Shown here in pieces: positions 11,793-23,580 of a DNA stretch of 63,769 nucleotides. The translations under genes and the position numbers were made by a program. This DNA is from Thoreauomyces humboldtii (taxonomy: Eukaryota > Chytridiomycota > Chytridiomycetes > Spizellomycetales > Powellomycetaceae): positions 1 through 63,769 of the forward strand of contig JADGJA010000035.1 of NCBI GenBank assembly GCA_027596035.1, written 5' to 3'. The stretch's first letter is position 1, and each line of letters begins with the position of its first letter. The notes under the pieces were generated by a model. It made no database searches. It was not told the origin of the DNA and worked only from the letters and a program-made list of their open reading frames with translations.

Positions 11793-13332
11793 TCAGCATA
11801 GGATCAACTGCACCTTCTTACTCTCCTCGATAAGCTCGTCGGCGATGACCTGATCAAGGCCCTGCTTGCGGTGAAGATCTCGGAAACGGTCAATGGCCTC
11901 TACGCTTTCTGAAAGCCGATGTACGGTGTTGAATAAAGATACAATCTCTCCTCGAGTCAGCCGATATAGCTCCGGTTTGCTGGTAAAAGAAAGTGATTAG
12001 CGGGCGTTCGTTGTCAGCATTACGGTTGACAATGAAATACAAGGAACCTACCTGTCATCATACGAGAATAATATCTTGAGCGCGGTGCCGAGCCCTGACA
12101 CTTGGAGCTTGCCCCACAACTTGCACTTCTCGCAGCCCACACAATCCATGATTTCAGAAATGTTTCTGAAATGTGTTTTAAACTCCTGCTTGAGGTAAGT
12201 GCTTCCTGGGCCGTTGAACAGAAGCTTCTCGTCGAAGGTTGGTCCACACTGCGTGGTGAGTTGCGAGACCTTGGAGACCAGATCCTCAATTTCTTGCGTG
12301 TCGGCGCCATTACCTGCGCAAAACTGATGCGCTTCGTGGTCCTGCAAGTATGGGGCAAGCTTGCTCACCGCCCGGAGGAGGATAGTGTACGTGAAGTAAA
12401 GATTGTGTATGCGATCAGGGTGATCCCCGACGCGTTCGGCGAAGCACGTTAGGTTTCGAATCCAATTTCCGGTGGTCCGGTCCAAGTACTGATCGCAGAT
12501 GTGCGTAGATATCGATGAGTGCAGACCTACATGTCGATCTATTGAGCTCGCAGTCCTCCAACGCCAACCAAATCCTCACGGCTGACCTGATATGAGCTTG
12601 TAGAACACTCGCTTCTCCATGCAAGTGTTGTCCGTTGCCAGTCCATGGACGCCCAGTGATGAGGCAAGTGTATTCTCGTAACCAAAGCAGTTCTCCTTGT
12701 ATATAGCACCCCATATCCGAGCCGGGCTCTCGCCAGCGTAACCCGTGAACCGCTCAGGGTTCTTGATGAGGTCGACATAGCAGCCCTCATTAGAAGCCTC
12801 GTCCTCCACCACGCAAAAGTCCACATCTTTATAGCCGCACTTGGTCTTTAGCGACAGGAAGGAGAACGGGGAGGCCGATCCCCCCAGGGCCGAAGCATCT
12901 TCGTCGACGCTCGATAGACTCGCCGACTTCCAGTGCTCGGGTATCTCGTGCTCCTCTGCCTCGATGACCGAGCAGTCGCGCAGGATGCACAACGGGTTTT
13001 CCTGCCAGAACGGGCAATCTTTGTGCAGCGTCGTTTTCCAGTAGCGGAAGAAGGAGGTGGAAACGAGTTGATCGAGCACAGGGGCAAGCTTTTTGTTGAC
13101 GTTTTGCACGGTCTCAAACGCACAACAAGCGTCATCGATCATGCCCGATGGCTGTAGCATGCGTTGAGTCGAAAGTCCAAATCCCGAAAAAAGGCCCAAG
13201 ACGACCTACATTGCAATAGCCAGCCGCAGCAGCTCGGGATGCCAACGAAGATCCAGAGTCACTGAATCCTTCAGCCGTCACGGCCGTAGATATTATGACG
13301 ACATTTGCGAGGAGGAACTGCAGAGAGACCAT
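11793..13332 (-). CDS. ERO1: ERO1, ER thiol oxidase
   Basis: An FAD-dependent ER oxidase that re-oxidises protein disulfide isomerase. The N-terminus is a hydrophobic signal peptide (MVSLQFLLANVVIISTA); the frame also allows a start 16 codons upstream (13380). The shuttle cysteine pair is in the block CPFW...CILRDCSV (Cys-x4-Cys). The family block NPERFTGYAGESPARIWG follows, then the active-site block CVGCEKCKLWGKLQ with the CxxC that contacts FAD. Introns include 13152-13209 (58 nt) and one after LISG, which rejoins to LHSSISTHICDQYLD in the family-consistent frame. The C-terminus read here ends EESKKVQLILC. All key cysteines are present, so the enzyme should be active. The divergent 863 bp upstream separates it from the RRM/coiled-coil gene. 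Confidence 0.95.
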
Positions 13333-13380
13333 GCTCCAGAGTGCAAGGCCGTCGGCGGTTGGAGAGACCTCAGTGGACAC

Positions 13381-14244
13381 CGCCTGGTTGAATGACAGAA
13401 ACTGAAGAGTTGAACAGGGATATGATCAGAAAAGTAGACACGGGAATGGTGGGTTTCACTGAAACAAGTCGTATGATGGTTCTGACAAATGCTCAAAGGG
13501 GGAAACCGTCGTGTCCGAAGGTGGCCACGTCCAACTCTCACTCTCACGCTCGTGTTTCGACAGGACGTGTGAACCAGAGACCAGAGACCAGAAACCCTGC
13601 AGAAACTCCCTATGAGTCCCTCACCTTGACCCTTGTCCCCAAAACTTCCATTGTTTGATTCGAGGAGGCTAGCTGCACGGCGTATAGCTAGGCGTATAGC
13701 ACGGTGTCCCATCAGGGTCCTGGTGTTTCCTTCCAATTCCGCTTCCTGATGTTCCGGGATGCTGACTACTAGCCACGTGCTTCAACTGTGATGTTCGAGA
13801 TGAGACCAAACCTACCAATGAGACCTGTTACGATAGTGCAGTAGGCATCCTAAAAGCGACGGAGCGTTGTCATCGTCTCCCGGGAACCCAAATATCCAGT
13901 TGGCTGCTTTTGTTTGTGAGGCTTTTTGCAGTACTTGTGGCCGATTTCTTTTCGTAAACCATTTACCGTCGTTGTTTGCCCCCATCTACTTGCTTCCGCC
14001 ACTCCACACGCCTGCGCTTGCCATTCTCCTGCATCGGTCAGTCAGCGTAGACTCGCCTTGCTAGACGAAAGAAATCAACTCGCCTTTGGGGCGGTTGATG
14101 CTGGGCTGTCCAAAGACTCTTTTGTGACTCTTGGCAAGGGCTTGACCGCTCAGACTGCAACGCGATCCGCAATCCCGAGATTCGCACTTCCTTGTTCTCG
14201 AGCAGACACAGTCACCCTTCTACCATCGACACTGCCTCTCTACC
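13381..14244. other. Divergent intergenic region ERO1 / RRM-coiled-coil gene
   Basis: No supported gene. Reading frames here are short and change without homology. It should contain both promoters and the plus-strand 5' leader, which is pyrimidine-rich around 13960-14240. Confidence 0.4.
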
Positions 14245-17200
14245 ATGAGCCTTTCCTTATACAAGGCGACGGACGGCAGTACCGGGAGCAAGTTCCAGTT
14301 CTCCAGCGCTGCAAGTCAACCGGTTTCGACAGGCGAGTTCTCTTATCCTGCGACGAGTGACGGGGAGGTCAAGACATTGCGTGGGAAGCTGACACCCGCT
14401 CTGCTTTGTTGCAAATGAAATCGTATCAGTATGCATTTCCGGTTTACCCCATGACATCTCGACGATCAGGCACCAGCTCAGCGGCTTTGCAGGTGCGTGG
14501 GAAAATGGTCTGGCTACATTGGATTTCTTATGAGCCTGATTCGTGTATTTCAACTGCGTTTATAGGGCTGGGACGAATCATCTATGATTCACCTGGTTGC
14601 GTTCACGTGCGCTTTGATACATCACGCTATGCCACCTCTGCTTGTGAAACTTTGACCGTGCACATGTACGGCAGCCTCACCACGGACGAAAGCGAAAATC
14701 TTGTCCTAACTGTCTTGTGATTTCCAGGAATCTCGACGCTCGCCTTGCGCACGTCAATTACGTGGTGAGCTTTGAACGGACGGAGAACATGCTTTATTAT
14801 GCAATCATATTAATATCCCCTTCTCCTCAGCCTCCTTGTCCTCCCCCGAGTGATCGCACCTCGAGAATCGTCCTGATTAGCGTTCCGGATTGGATTCCTC
14901 TCCGCCAGATCGAAGGGTTTATGCAAGAATACGCAGGGCTCCTGAGATTCTGGCGCTGTCAGTCCAAAGAATGCTATGTGGCACTTTTTCCGGACCAGCA
15001 TAAAGCCACGGACGTCGCTTCCGAGCTCAACTTTAGCTCAAACTTTTTGGCACAGCAGACAGAGCTCAAATGCGCTTGTTCCGGATGTCACCCAAAGCCC
15101 CAGGGATTAAGCACAGCTCGAATCATCCTTGGCGCGTCGGAATCTAGCGTTCTTAACCCCGACGCATCCGAGTTCGTTCCGTCTTACGTCGAGGAGGATG
15201 GAACTAGCGAGCAGGATCGCTCCCTCGAGTCTGGCGAGACCACCTCTTCCAACTTGCAGTCCTACGAAGCCCAGATTCGTGATTTTGAGGCCAAACCTCT
15301 ATTCCCAGCTGGTGAACTCGCGCAACACAACCATCTGGCCGAATTCAATCAGAATCTTGTGAAGACGTTCAAAAAGCGTATCGATCAGATGGAGAAGAAA
15401 CTGGTCGAGCAAGCCGACGCGCACAAACAGGACCACGAATCTCGCGAAGCTCACATCCGCGCGTTGGAGGCGTCATTGGAACTTGCTGCAAAGAGTTCTG
15501 GCGATCCAAAGGTAAGGTTTGGAGAAGAAGGAAGAGACAGCCACACTACGTCGTTTGTTCAGCTCGTCTTCCGTTTTACGACAGGTGGGCTATGGATTTG
15601 TCGAAGCTGCACAGAGCGCCTGGGGACCAGCCAGTCAGGAACAGTGGATCAACACCTATAAGGCAGCTTTGGAGCAAATGAAAAAAGAAGAAATCGAGTA
15701 CCGCAAACGCATTGCGACCCTAGAGTCGAACATCGAGACGTTACGCCTGGACGCTCAAACCCTCTCCACCAACACCGAGTCGATGAATAACCCCACGGGT
15801 GTCGAAGATCAGAATGAAGTCACTTCTCACGACCTGGAGGCTCAGGTTAAAATACGTCAACTTGAGCAGCAGTTATCCGACTTAGAAACCTCCTCCTCGG
15901 CGTCAATTGCTGATCTCAAAGCTCAGCTTACCGAGGCTGTAAAACTTCAGACAAGGACTAAGAACGAGTCGGACACGTCGAGCGATGCCTGCCGCAAGCT
16001 CCTAGCAGACTTGAACCAGGTTAGACAGGGTTTGAAGTCAAGCGAAGACGAGCTCGAAGAGGAAAGGGAACAGAGTCAAGTTCGCCTCGAAGTCCTTGAG
16101 AAGAAGCTCGGCCTGTGCGAGGCCAATCTTGGATCGCAAAAGGTCTACAGCTCTCAGCTTGCCGAAGCTCTCAACGACGCGAGGGTAGCTGAAAGAAATC
16201 TTCAAGAAGTTCTTCGGGAACGCGATGCCCAATTCACGCTCGATCTGCGAAAAGCGACGGACACGCAAGAGCAGCGCAATCAATCGCTTGAAAATGAAGT
16301 GACTGCCATGAAGGACGAAAACGAAACTCAGAAGCGCGAGGTCGCTCATTTGACCACGCAGCTTAAGGCGGAAATCAGTGCCAGAAATCAGCTTGCACAG
16401 GGCTACGATCGTGACCTCGAGGCCGAGCTGCAGAAGTGCATCGCCCTTGAAGATCAGCTGATGACGAGCAAAGAACTCGTCAAGTCTTTGGAAGCTTCTC
16501 TTGACGACCTCACGCGGCAGCTGCAAGTCCAAAGGTCTGAGAAAGACGCGATCACTTGCACGTACATGCAGAGCCTGGCCGATGCAGAAAAAAAGCATCA
16601 ATCTGCGTTTGAAGAGGTTAGCCAGCGCCTTACCAGCGTCGTCGCCAAGAACAGCGAGCTGGATAGCATTGCGCGCCAGCGCGAACAGGACTTGAAAGCG
16701 GCCCTGGCGAAGTTCGAAACCACTGACGCCGAAAACCGAGATCGCCTCGCGATGGCGGAGGCTCTTGTGAAAGATATGGAGGAGGAACTGACTACCCGAT
16801 ACAACGAGCCTACGGACCACGAGGACGTCAGCGCCGAGCACGTACGTGCATTGGAGGAGAAACGAGAAAAGCATCGGAGCGCTCTCGCCGATATCACGAA
16901 GGCTCGCGAGGAGGAACCAGAGCTCAGGAAAAGCCTTCAAGATCAGCTGAACGCTGTCAGGAATGAGACCGCTCGCAACCGCGACCTTATACAGACCGTT
17001 CAGTTCCAGAAGCAGGAACTTGCTGAGCTAGTCAAGGACAAGGAAACTCTTGTGAAAGAAAAAGCCGATCTGCGCGAAGCTTCCGAGAGACAGGCAGTCA
17101 ACGCCCAGGCTCACGCTCGCGAACTCGAAAAGCTGGCGATGGAGAAGGAAACGCTGGCCGCTGACCTACAGAAGGCAACCTCGGACCTTCAAGAGGAAAG

Positions 17201-17624
17201 AAAGGCAGTAGCCAAGGCAGTAGCCAAGGCAGTAGCCAAGGCAGTAGCCAAGGTAGAACTTGCTACCAGGAAAAGTCAAGCTCTTTCCTCGGATGCAGTT
17301 CCGACTGTGTCCGGTCAGCCGCCTACGACGGTCGACGACGCCCGGGGTTCTATATCTGCTCCAGCAGCAGCCGACAACGGACCAGTCCAAAGCTCGAACC
17401 CCTCCGTCACCACGACCGCCGACTCAGTTGCCGACAGCTTTGTCAGAAAAGCTCTCGAGGCCTTCTTCACTCTTCCGGACGAGGCCTCGGTCAAGCTCAC
17501 TCCCGGCGGCGGCAGCATGATGGCCTGGGTTATGGTCGATCCTGCCAGGCGGCCGGAATGCGCAAAGGTTATGACCGAAGCCTTTGGACTCCGTGGCATC
17601 ACCGGCAGGGTGTGCGTGTGGTAA
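14245..17624 (+). CDS. Protein with two RRM-like domains and a long coiled coil, not recognised
   Basis: Exons C-F are phase-consistent: 14566-14665, 14728-14764, 14831-15511 and 15585-17624; an exon ending at 14492 precedes them. Exons B and C give an RRM-like fold starting CISGLPHDISTIRHQL and ending with the beta/alpha segment VHVRFDTSRYATSA. Exon E gives a second one (RIVLISVPDWIPLRQIE, then ECYVALFP). Both assignments rest on the beta-alpha-beta pattern alone. About 550 residues of charged heptad coiled coil follow, then a Pro/Ser linker and a conserved-looking 90-residue C-terminus ending GITGRVCVW. A perfect 12-bp tandem repeat lies within the coiled coil. The first exon (MSLSLYKATDG) and its splice site are uncertain. 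An RNA-binding scaffold is the natural inference; no named family is claimed. Confidence 0.7.
17205..17252 (+). repeat. Four perfect copies of a 12-bp tandem repeat (AVAK codons)
   Basis: GCAGTAGCCAAG is repeated four times without a mismatch, encoding (Ala-Val-Ala-Lys)x4 in frame inside the coiled coil. Identity at silent positions suggests recent slippage expansion. Confidence 0.95.
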
Positions 17625-18109
17625 ATAGCTGGCAATCTCCCTTGTCCTCTCTTTCGTAGTGGTGCTGGTTTCAAGGAGATCTTGACGGCGTACCTTCCCA
17701 CCCAGATAGCTCCCTTGCATTCCTTTGTCACTTCAATGTAAGCCTGCGGTCCTTACCTGATTTCGTTAGAGGTCCATAGCGTTTTCCAGCAATGATGCAA
17801 CAAAAAAGGAAACGGAGGAGAAAAGCTTCGACGGCAGGCTTTAAATTCCCTCGCCCCCCTCCACTTCCATCTGCGTGGTTTGCCGAGGCCGCCCGGTCAG
17901 CGGAACAGGCTTGGCGAATCAAACGTTTTGAAGAAACCCTTGGCTCTCGAGATTTGACAGAGGTTTGCCTCCGGGCGAAACCTCAGTGCGAGGGAGGGTC
18001 ATCAACACCCAGTCAAATTGAAACGAGGTGAGAGTGGGAATAGAGGTAAATGGAAACGATGCCCGTGAGAGAACAATGGATGAGGGTTAGGTGAGCAGAG
18101 GAGATGAAT
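17625..18109. other. Convergent intergenic region, no gene seen
   Basis: 485 bp between the stop codons of the RRM/coiled-coil gene and VPS35. A 79-codon plus-strand frame at 17792 (rich in Lys/Arg) has no homology I recognise and is probably chance. Expected content is two 3' UTRs. Confidence 0.4.
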
Positions 18110-21100
18110 CTACCGAGCTGCGATGTTGACGTCCCTCCAAGACCCCACACCCCTGACCTCCTCGTCCGCAAAACCGGCGGATCCTTCCTCGGTCGGGACG
18201 GCCGCATGGGTCGATCCCGCCACGTCCTCGTCCTTTTTCGCTTGCAGATACGCGACGAGGTTTCGGTAATGGGCGAGAACCTGGGTGGATATTTTGTGGT
18301 TCCGCGTGGTGTCGTCGTCAAACAGAGAACCCGTACTGGTGGCGCCTGCTGCGAGGGGACCCGCAGAGTACGATGATTGACGATTCGGGCTGTTGAATCC
18401 GCTCTGAGTGACACGAGCGGCGGAGGATTCGAGGGTGGCGAGATTGGTTTGGATGAGGTCAATGAGCGAGTTGAGGTACTTGACGGTGATCTGTGAGAGG
18501 ACGATAAAGTCAGTCGCATTATCTAAACGAACCGGAGAAATGAGGGAGCAGTACATACCGCATCATTTCGCTTCTCGAAGTACCACACATAGCGTTCCAG
18601 GATCTCAACGAATAGCTGCACATTGAGGCTCCTCTCCATAACGGAGTCGGCGATCTTGAGCGCTTTCTGCAAGCATTCGAGAACCCTCCGGCCGTCCCTG
18701 TAGGCAGGTTTGGCCTCGTCCCTGGGTCGGCTGTCGTCGCCCCAGAAAAGATGGGATACCAGCATTACACCACGACACTGATCCACGCGCTTCAAGAGCC
18801 TTGAGCAGTGAACAGCAGCCTTGGTAATAAGCGTTTCGTAGTTCTCGTACCCGAAGACAGTCGTAGCATACAAAGTGCCAATCAGGAGGGTGATGGCAGC
18901 GAGTTGGGACTTGGATTCCGAGATGGATTCCTCGTAGATAGTGAATGCCTGGACGAAGAACTCGTATGCAAGCTCTTCGAATCCGGACTCGTCGGCGGCC
19001 GCTGCCGCCATAAGGAAAAGACGCAGCGACATTTCAGGTGGGGCCATGAGGCCCAGTCCGACCTTGGCGGTGTTTGACGGCGCCGGATTGTCCTCTCGGA
19101 AGAGCGCTCCGCTGGATTCATCATCGTCGGCAAAGTACTCTCTCGCCTTCGACATGGAGGAGATAGTTTGATGCACAAATTTAAAGAGAGCAGCAAGCCT
19201 GTCGTTGGGCACGTCTTCATCCTATGGATCAAAGATCGAAGATCAGCGACCTGTCCTTGCGGGAGTTCTCTGCAAGGTAATTACCTCCTCAGCGCCAGCT
19301 TTGTACTTCCTCGCCAGCCTGATAGTCGCGATGGCCAAAGGAGGAAGAGTAAAGCGGATGCGGATGTCACCGCCTTCTCCAAAATGCTTCCGTGCGGTTG
19401 ACAGAAGCTGCATACGACTTCCATCATCAGCAACATCCTAGTAGTACCAGACACCCACAAAGAGCTGCGTACCAGAAACTCCTTTTCCGCGTCCCCATCT
19501 GCCGTCTTGATGAGATGGACCAACTTGGCAACCATGTTCTGTTCTTCGACTACGTCCTCCCAATCAAGAGGAAGCTCCTCGACCCGAGCCTGTCCGGCGT
19601 ACTTCGGTCCGGTTTTCTCCTCCTCAATAGCGATGCTCTTGGGACCGAAAAGACCGCCGTCGTTCTGCTCTCGCACCATGACACTGCACAGCTCGCCAAA
19701 GAGTGCGTTGACGCCATCCTCCGTGTCGATGATGAAGTTGTTCGCGATAAAGGCGCGCAAAGTTGTAGTTGCCACCGCATGGGCAACCTGGCGACGCGTC
19801 GAGTAGGGTTGGAGGAAGAGGAGATCCGCGTAGTTGCCCGAAAGCGACAAAGAGCTACCGGCGCCTTCGTGCTGGGTAACACTGGACGGAAACTGAAGGA
19901 TAGTGAGGACATTTGCGTGGTAAGCATGTACCGGACCGAGGAGCAGCTGCAACAGAGAGGAAACGGTCTTGCTGTTCCGGAGCTCAGGCCTGCGAGTATG
20001 ATAGGTTTCAGACGAGCTCGACGGATCATCGCATAACGCGAACAACTTACGATTTCGCGTTTTGCGCTTCGATGACTTTGTCCTTCGTGAAGCCAAAGAC
20101 CTTGTCGACGTAGTCCAGTCGATCTGGATAGCAGTTCAGGGAAAGTTGGCAGAGGGACACCAACAGCGCAACTACATCCTGGATCGTGAACTCGGGACGA
20201 GCCTTGACAAGGTCCGTGACCTGACGCCAAAACACCTCAAACAGCTGCACATCTTCGGGGATCCCGCTTGCAGGAGCATCGACCTCTTCTGCCTCTGTAG
20301 CTTCACTCTTTTCATCACGTGCTCGGGCAGCGTAACTTGCGAAGCGATCAATGAGACTGATCACAATCTGCTTCACGTTCACGTTCCGTTGGAGCTGAGC
20401 CGTGGCGGAAAGGAACGAGTCAAGAGACCGGAGATGGAAATCGTCGTGGAATACTTGGATGATGACTTCCATGAGATACTCTTGGGCAATGACGTCCTTG
20501 CAGCTCACGATTTCTTCGAGTATACTCGGCAGGACAAGAGTCTTATACGTTTCGAGATCCAAAGCCTCAAGTTGGCTAAGGCGAACCAGACTCGACCCCA
20601 CGAGCAGCCTGAGTTCCTTCCTCTCCTGCTCCCGCTTTTCCCGCTCTCGGCTATGTCCTTGGAACTGCAACCGAACCCAAAGCTTGTTCATCTCGATAAA
20701 GTTCTGCAAGATGAACTGGATCGAGTCGTGGATGGTTCCGTGGGGACCATCTATCAGCCCATCGGGCAGATAGTCACGGGTCATCCCGCTAAGGTAGTAT
20801 CGAAGGAACAGTCCGCGCGTCGGGTGCTGCACGCCGCGCGACATCTCCAACATATCCTTCATGAGCTCCTTGATGGGCGGAACATCTTCCTGATCCAGCT
20901 TGACCTCAGTCTCGCCTTCCACTAGTTCTGCACCGTTCGCGGCATCTCCAAGCGTAGCTACCGTGCCGTCAGTGGGATCTCCCCCTGCGCCGCTGGCAGC
21001 GATCGCAGCCCCCTGCGGAATCAGCTCTTTCGAGACACGCATGTAAACAGATCCGACCGTGATCATGAGGTACAGACGTGGGACAATGTTGCCGGCGTAT

Positions 21101-21541
21101 TGTACCAGCTCGTAGAGATCCGAGAGATGATGGCGATGGTTCATGTGTGCATCGTAGAGGTAGGTTGTCAGGTGCCGGAGCTCATCAAAGATAGCCATAT
21201 CTGACAGGAGCGGGGTCAGTCAAGCAGTAACTGAGGGCTTTGCAGCAGCTTGCATAGACTCCAAACCATACAAAGCTCATAGTAGTTCTTTGGGGTCAGG
21301 GACGAGGTTCTCAGCTCGGCGAGCATTGTGGAGCAATGCTTCAGTGCGTCCATGAGCTTGTGGGCGTCCTATGACCAGATTACTGCGTTCAACCAATGCT
21401 CGCCATGAGCCTAATCATTGCATGTATTCTTACGAGGTTCCGCTTCATGTGAAAGGCTTGGACCTTGACAACGGCGACTGCCTCTTCCAAGATCTTTCCC
21501 TGGTCCTCCATCGCTGGAGAACCTGGCGCGACAGCAACCAT
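18110..21541 (-). CDS. VPS35: VPS35, retromer core subunit
   Basis: The alpha-solenoid scaffold of retromer, which recycles cargo from endosomes to the Golgi or plasma membrane. The N-terminus ([15 protein letters not shown], then [20 protein letters not shown] and [18 protein letters not shown]) matches the Vps35 family through the conserved block that contacts Vps26. Further on, [18 protein letters not shown] and [19 protein letters not shown] are typical. The C-terminal solenoid, which binds Vps29 in this family, ends about residue 960. The first exons are 21541-21434, 21368-21272 and 21200-20051; the splice rejoining ELYMAIFDEL is in frame. Later exons begin near 19987, 19380, 19212 and 18556. 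A short acidic insert (residues about 150-185) is lineage-specific. BLOC1S2 is divergent 266 bp upstream. Confidence 0.94.
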
Positions 21542-21807
21542 GCTGGAGGATATGGCTGAGACGGGGAGGCTGATGTACGGCTAGGGAAGGCGATTAAGGG
21601 CTTTCCTGCGAACCTGTGTGTTAGTTCAAGTTGCGAGGCTGGGAACGAAGATGTCTTTGAGGTGGGAATGGCCGGCTTTTTGACGTGAAAGTCCTGAACC
21701 AAGCGGCCGCCGCAAACAACTAGCCCACGTCACCACCATACAATTGTACCTCGTCCTGTTCCCTTTGCCTGTCCGTTCGCGAACTCCACATTCCCAAGGC
21801 AAACGGG
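21542..21807. promoter_or_regulatory. Divergent promoter region VPS35 / BLOC1S2
   Basis: 266 bp between two divergent ATGs, both of endosomal trafficking genes. No motif was identified with confidence. Confidence 0.45.
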
Positions 21808-22484
21808 ATGGACTCCTTGCAGGTCCCCGACGGAGGGATACCGCCCCCACTGCCCGCTCGAAGACCATCGGAGGACTCCCAAAACGTGCAGGGCCAGCAG
21901 CGCTACTCGACTCGGAAGGCTTCCCTCTCTCCTAGGAGCACCGCCCACATACGGGACATCAAGGCAGCCGAAGAGGACGTCGACGAGGCAATGCAGAAGG
22001 TCATGGAGCACTTCAAACACGAGATCATGGGTATGCGTCGTCTTACAACTCCTCCGCGTGGTGCTCTGTCGTTTGCGACATCTTTCTGAGAACATTCCGA
22101 TCTACAGTCGCAGCCGAAGAGTTTGTCGTCCTTCACACGATGACAGGACTTGCGCGGGACGCGTACAGTGACTTCAACGATACCTCGCAGGAGCTCATTG
22201 CCGGCATGGGCAAGGTGCAGCTCACATGTGCGTCATGGGATCCTTTTACTTTGCAGGTTTGGGCAGTCGGTAGCTGACAGTATCTGCAGATTCCGAGATG
22301 GACACGCATCTGAATCAGATCTTTGATCTGGAACGTCAAGTCTCGAGCATGGAACAGGTCATTTTCGAATTAGATGAGTACACGAAGCAGCTAGGTGAGG
22401 GCCTAAAGGTCGCCGCCGATACGTGGAAGCTCTGAGTTTGACTCTCGTTTCTTTGCAGAGCAAAACGTTAAACGAAGCAGGTAG
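21808..22484 (+). CDS. BLOC1S2: BLOC-1 subunit 2-like protein
   Basis: Four phase-checked exons (21808-22030, 22108-22227, 22290-22394, 22459-22484) give 157 aa. After a Pro/Ser-rich N-terminal 45 residues the protein is a continuous helix. The C-terminal block THLNQIFDLERQVSSMEQV followed by FELDEYTKQLEQ closely parallels the human BLOC1S2 segment containing YLDQINVIEEQVAALEQ and KLDAYSKKLE. BLOC-1 is an octameric coiled-coil complex acting in endosomal sorting; subunit 2 is also shared with BORC, which positions lysosomes in animals. As far as I recall this subunit is not retained in all fungi, so its presence supports an early-diverging lineage. The last exon is only 26 nt. Confidence 0.82.
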
Positions 22485-23003
22485 CAATGTGCCTCGCGCT
22501 TTGTTTGCCCGTGTCTGGTCAGGTTGGCGGCATCCTCCAAACGCCGCAGACCGCAAGGTAATCTGGAGACGGGCGCTTCCTGATGCCATGTCGCCATGTC
22601 TCAACCCTCGAGTGATGTCGATCAGCAAGAAAGCAAGCCCTTTCCTACGTCCGGACAGCACTTTCAGTACACATCGATTTGCATGGTTTGCATCTTCCTC
22701 TCTAGCCCTCGAGATCGGGTCCACTATGGATATCGACAGCACTGCAGTCACGGACTGTACGCTCCTTAGCGATGACGCGTGAAGCCGCTGCAATAGGCTT
22801 CCTATCACCTGACGAGGCCAAGCATGTCAGGACACAGGAGCGTTACAAGAGCGGGAAAATCGCAAGGGGATGGGTCGCTCGCTGGAAACATAAGTCTTTT
22901 TCTTGCGCTGTTGCAAACTTTGGTAAACTCGTCATTCAATTGTACAGGAATGGTATTTATCTTGATTTACAAGTATTACACAACGTAGTCCTCAAAGAGT
23001 GCA
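22485..23003. other. Convergent intergenic region, no gene seen
   Basis: 519 bp between the BLOC1S2 stop and the stop of the secreted Cys-rich gene. Short frames on both strands show no homology. Confidence 0.4.
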
Positions 23004-23580
23004 TCACTTGGCTACGGCCAGATGGACCTCCAGCCTGTAAATCACTCCCCCTCCTCCGTGGGCGATGAGATCGACGGTATGCTTGCCCCTTACGGTGGGA
23101 GTGCCGTGAAGGGTGAAGGTAGCGGCCGTCTCGTTATACGTGAAGGACAGCCCTTTGGGCAGCGTTCCGTTTAGACAGAGTTCTCCCCAAAGGCCCAGAG
23201 ACTCAGGGATTTTGGCCGTGCTTATAAGGGTCCGAGGCTTGATTGGCTTTCCGACTCGAAGCGTGTGCAGGGATGGAGAGAACTTGAGGGCGCTGCTGGG
23301 CTTTCCACCGCATCCTTTCAGCAAAGCGGGGCACTGAAAAGTATGAAGTTAGACAACCTTGGAATGTGTACGATCCCACAAGTCACCTCACATCGTTGCA
23401 GGCGGCACAGCAATCACAAATGCAAAGGTCGTTGGGATTCATGTATCTCAGGGTGCCCCTCTGGCATTCGATGCCTCGCGCCGTACAGGTGTTGTTGCCA
23501 TAGCAACCGCAGGCATCGACGTATTGCAGGAAGATTGCGGCGAGAACGAGCAAGGTCTTGATAAGTCGTGGGTGAATCAT
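23004..23580 (-). CDS. Small secreted cysteine-rich protein with a putative Ig-like (He_PIG-type) domain
   Basis: Two exons with a phase-0 intron (donor GTGAGG after CND, acceptor TTTTCAG before CPALLKGC). The N-terminus MIHPRLIKTLLVLAAIFLQ is a clear signal peptide. A dense Cys segment follows (ACGCYGNNTC, then DLCICDCCAAC and CPALLKGC). The C-terminal 85 residues have the pattern of the small Ig-like He_PIG family: hydrophobic strand, LPKGLSFTYNETAATFTLHG, then TPTVRGKHTVDL. There is no membrane span after the signal. The product is probably secreted or wall-associated. Function is unknown; an effector or adhesin role is inference only. MYCBP is divergent upstream. Confidence 0.75.

Noticed and set aside
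16038..16940. 300-codon frame antisense to the coiled-coil gene
   Set aside because: Leu/Phe-rich composition is the typical reverse complement of Glu/Lys-rich coiled coil; looks like a membrane protein only by accident.
17792..18031. 79-codon plus-strand frame (Lys/Arg-rich start)
   Set aside because: Sits between two convergent genes without promoter space or homology; most likely UTR.
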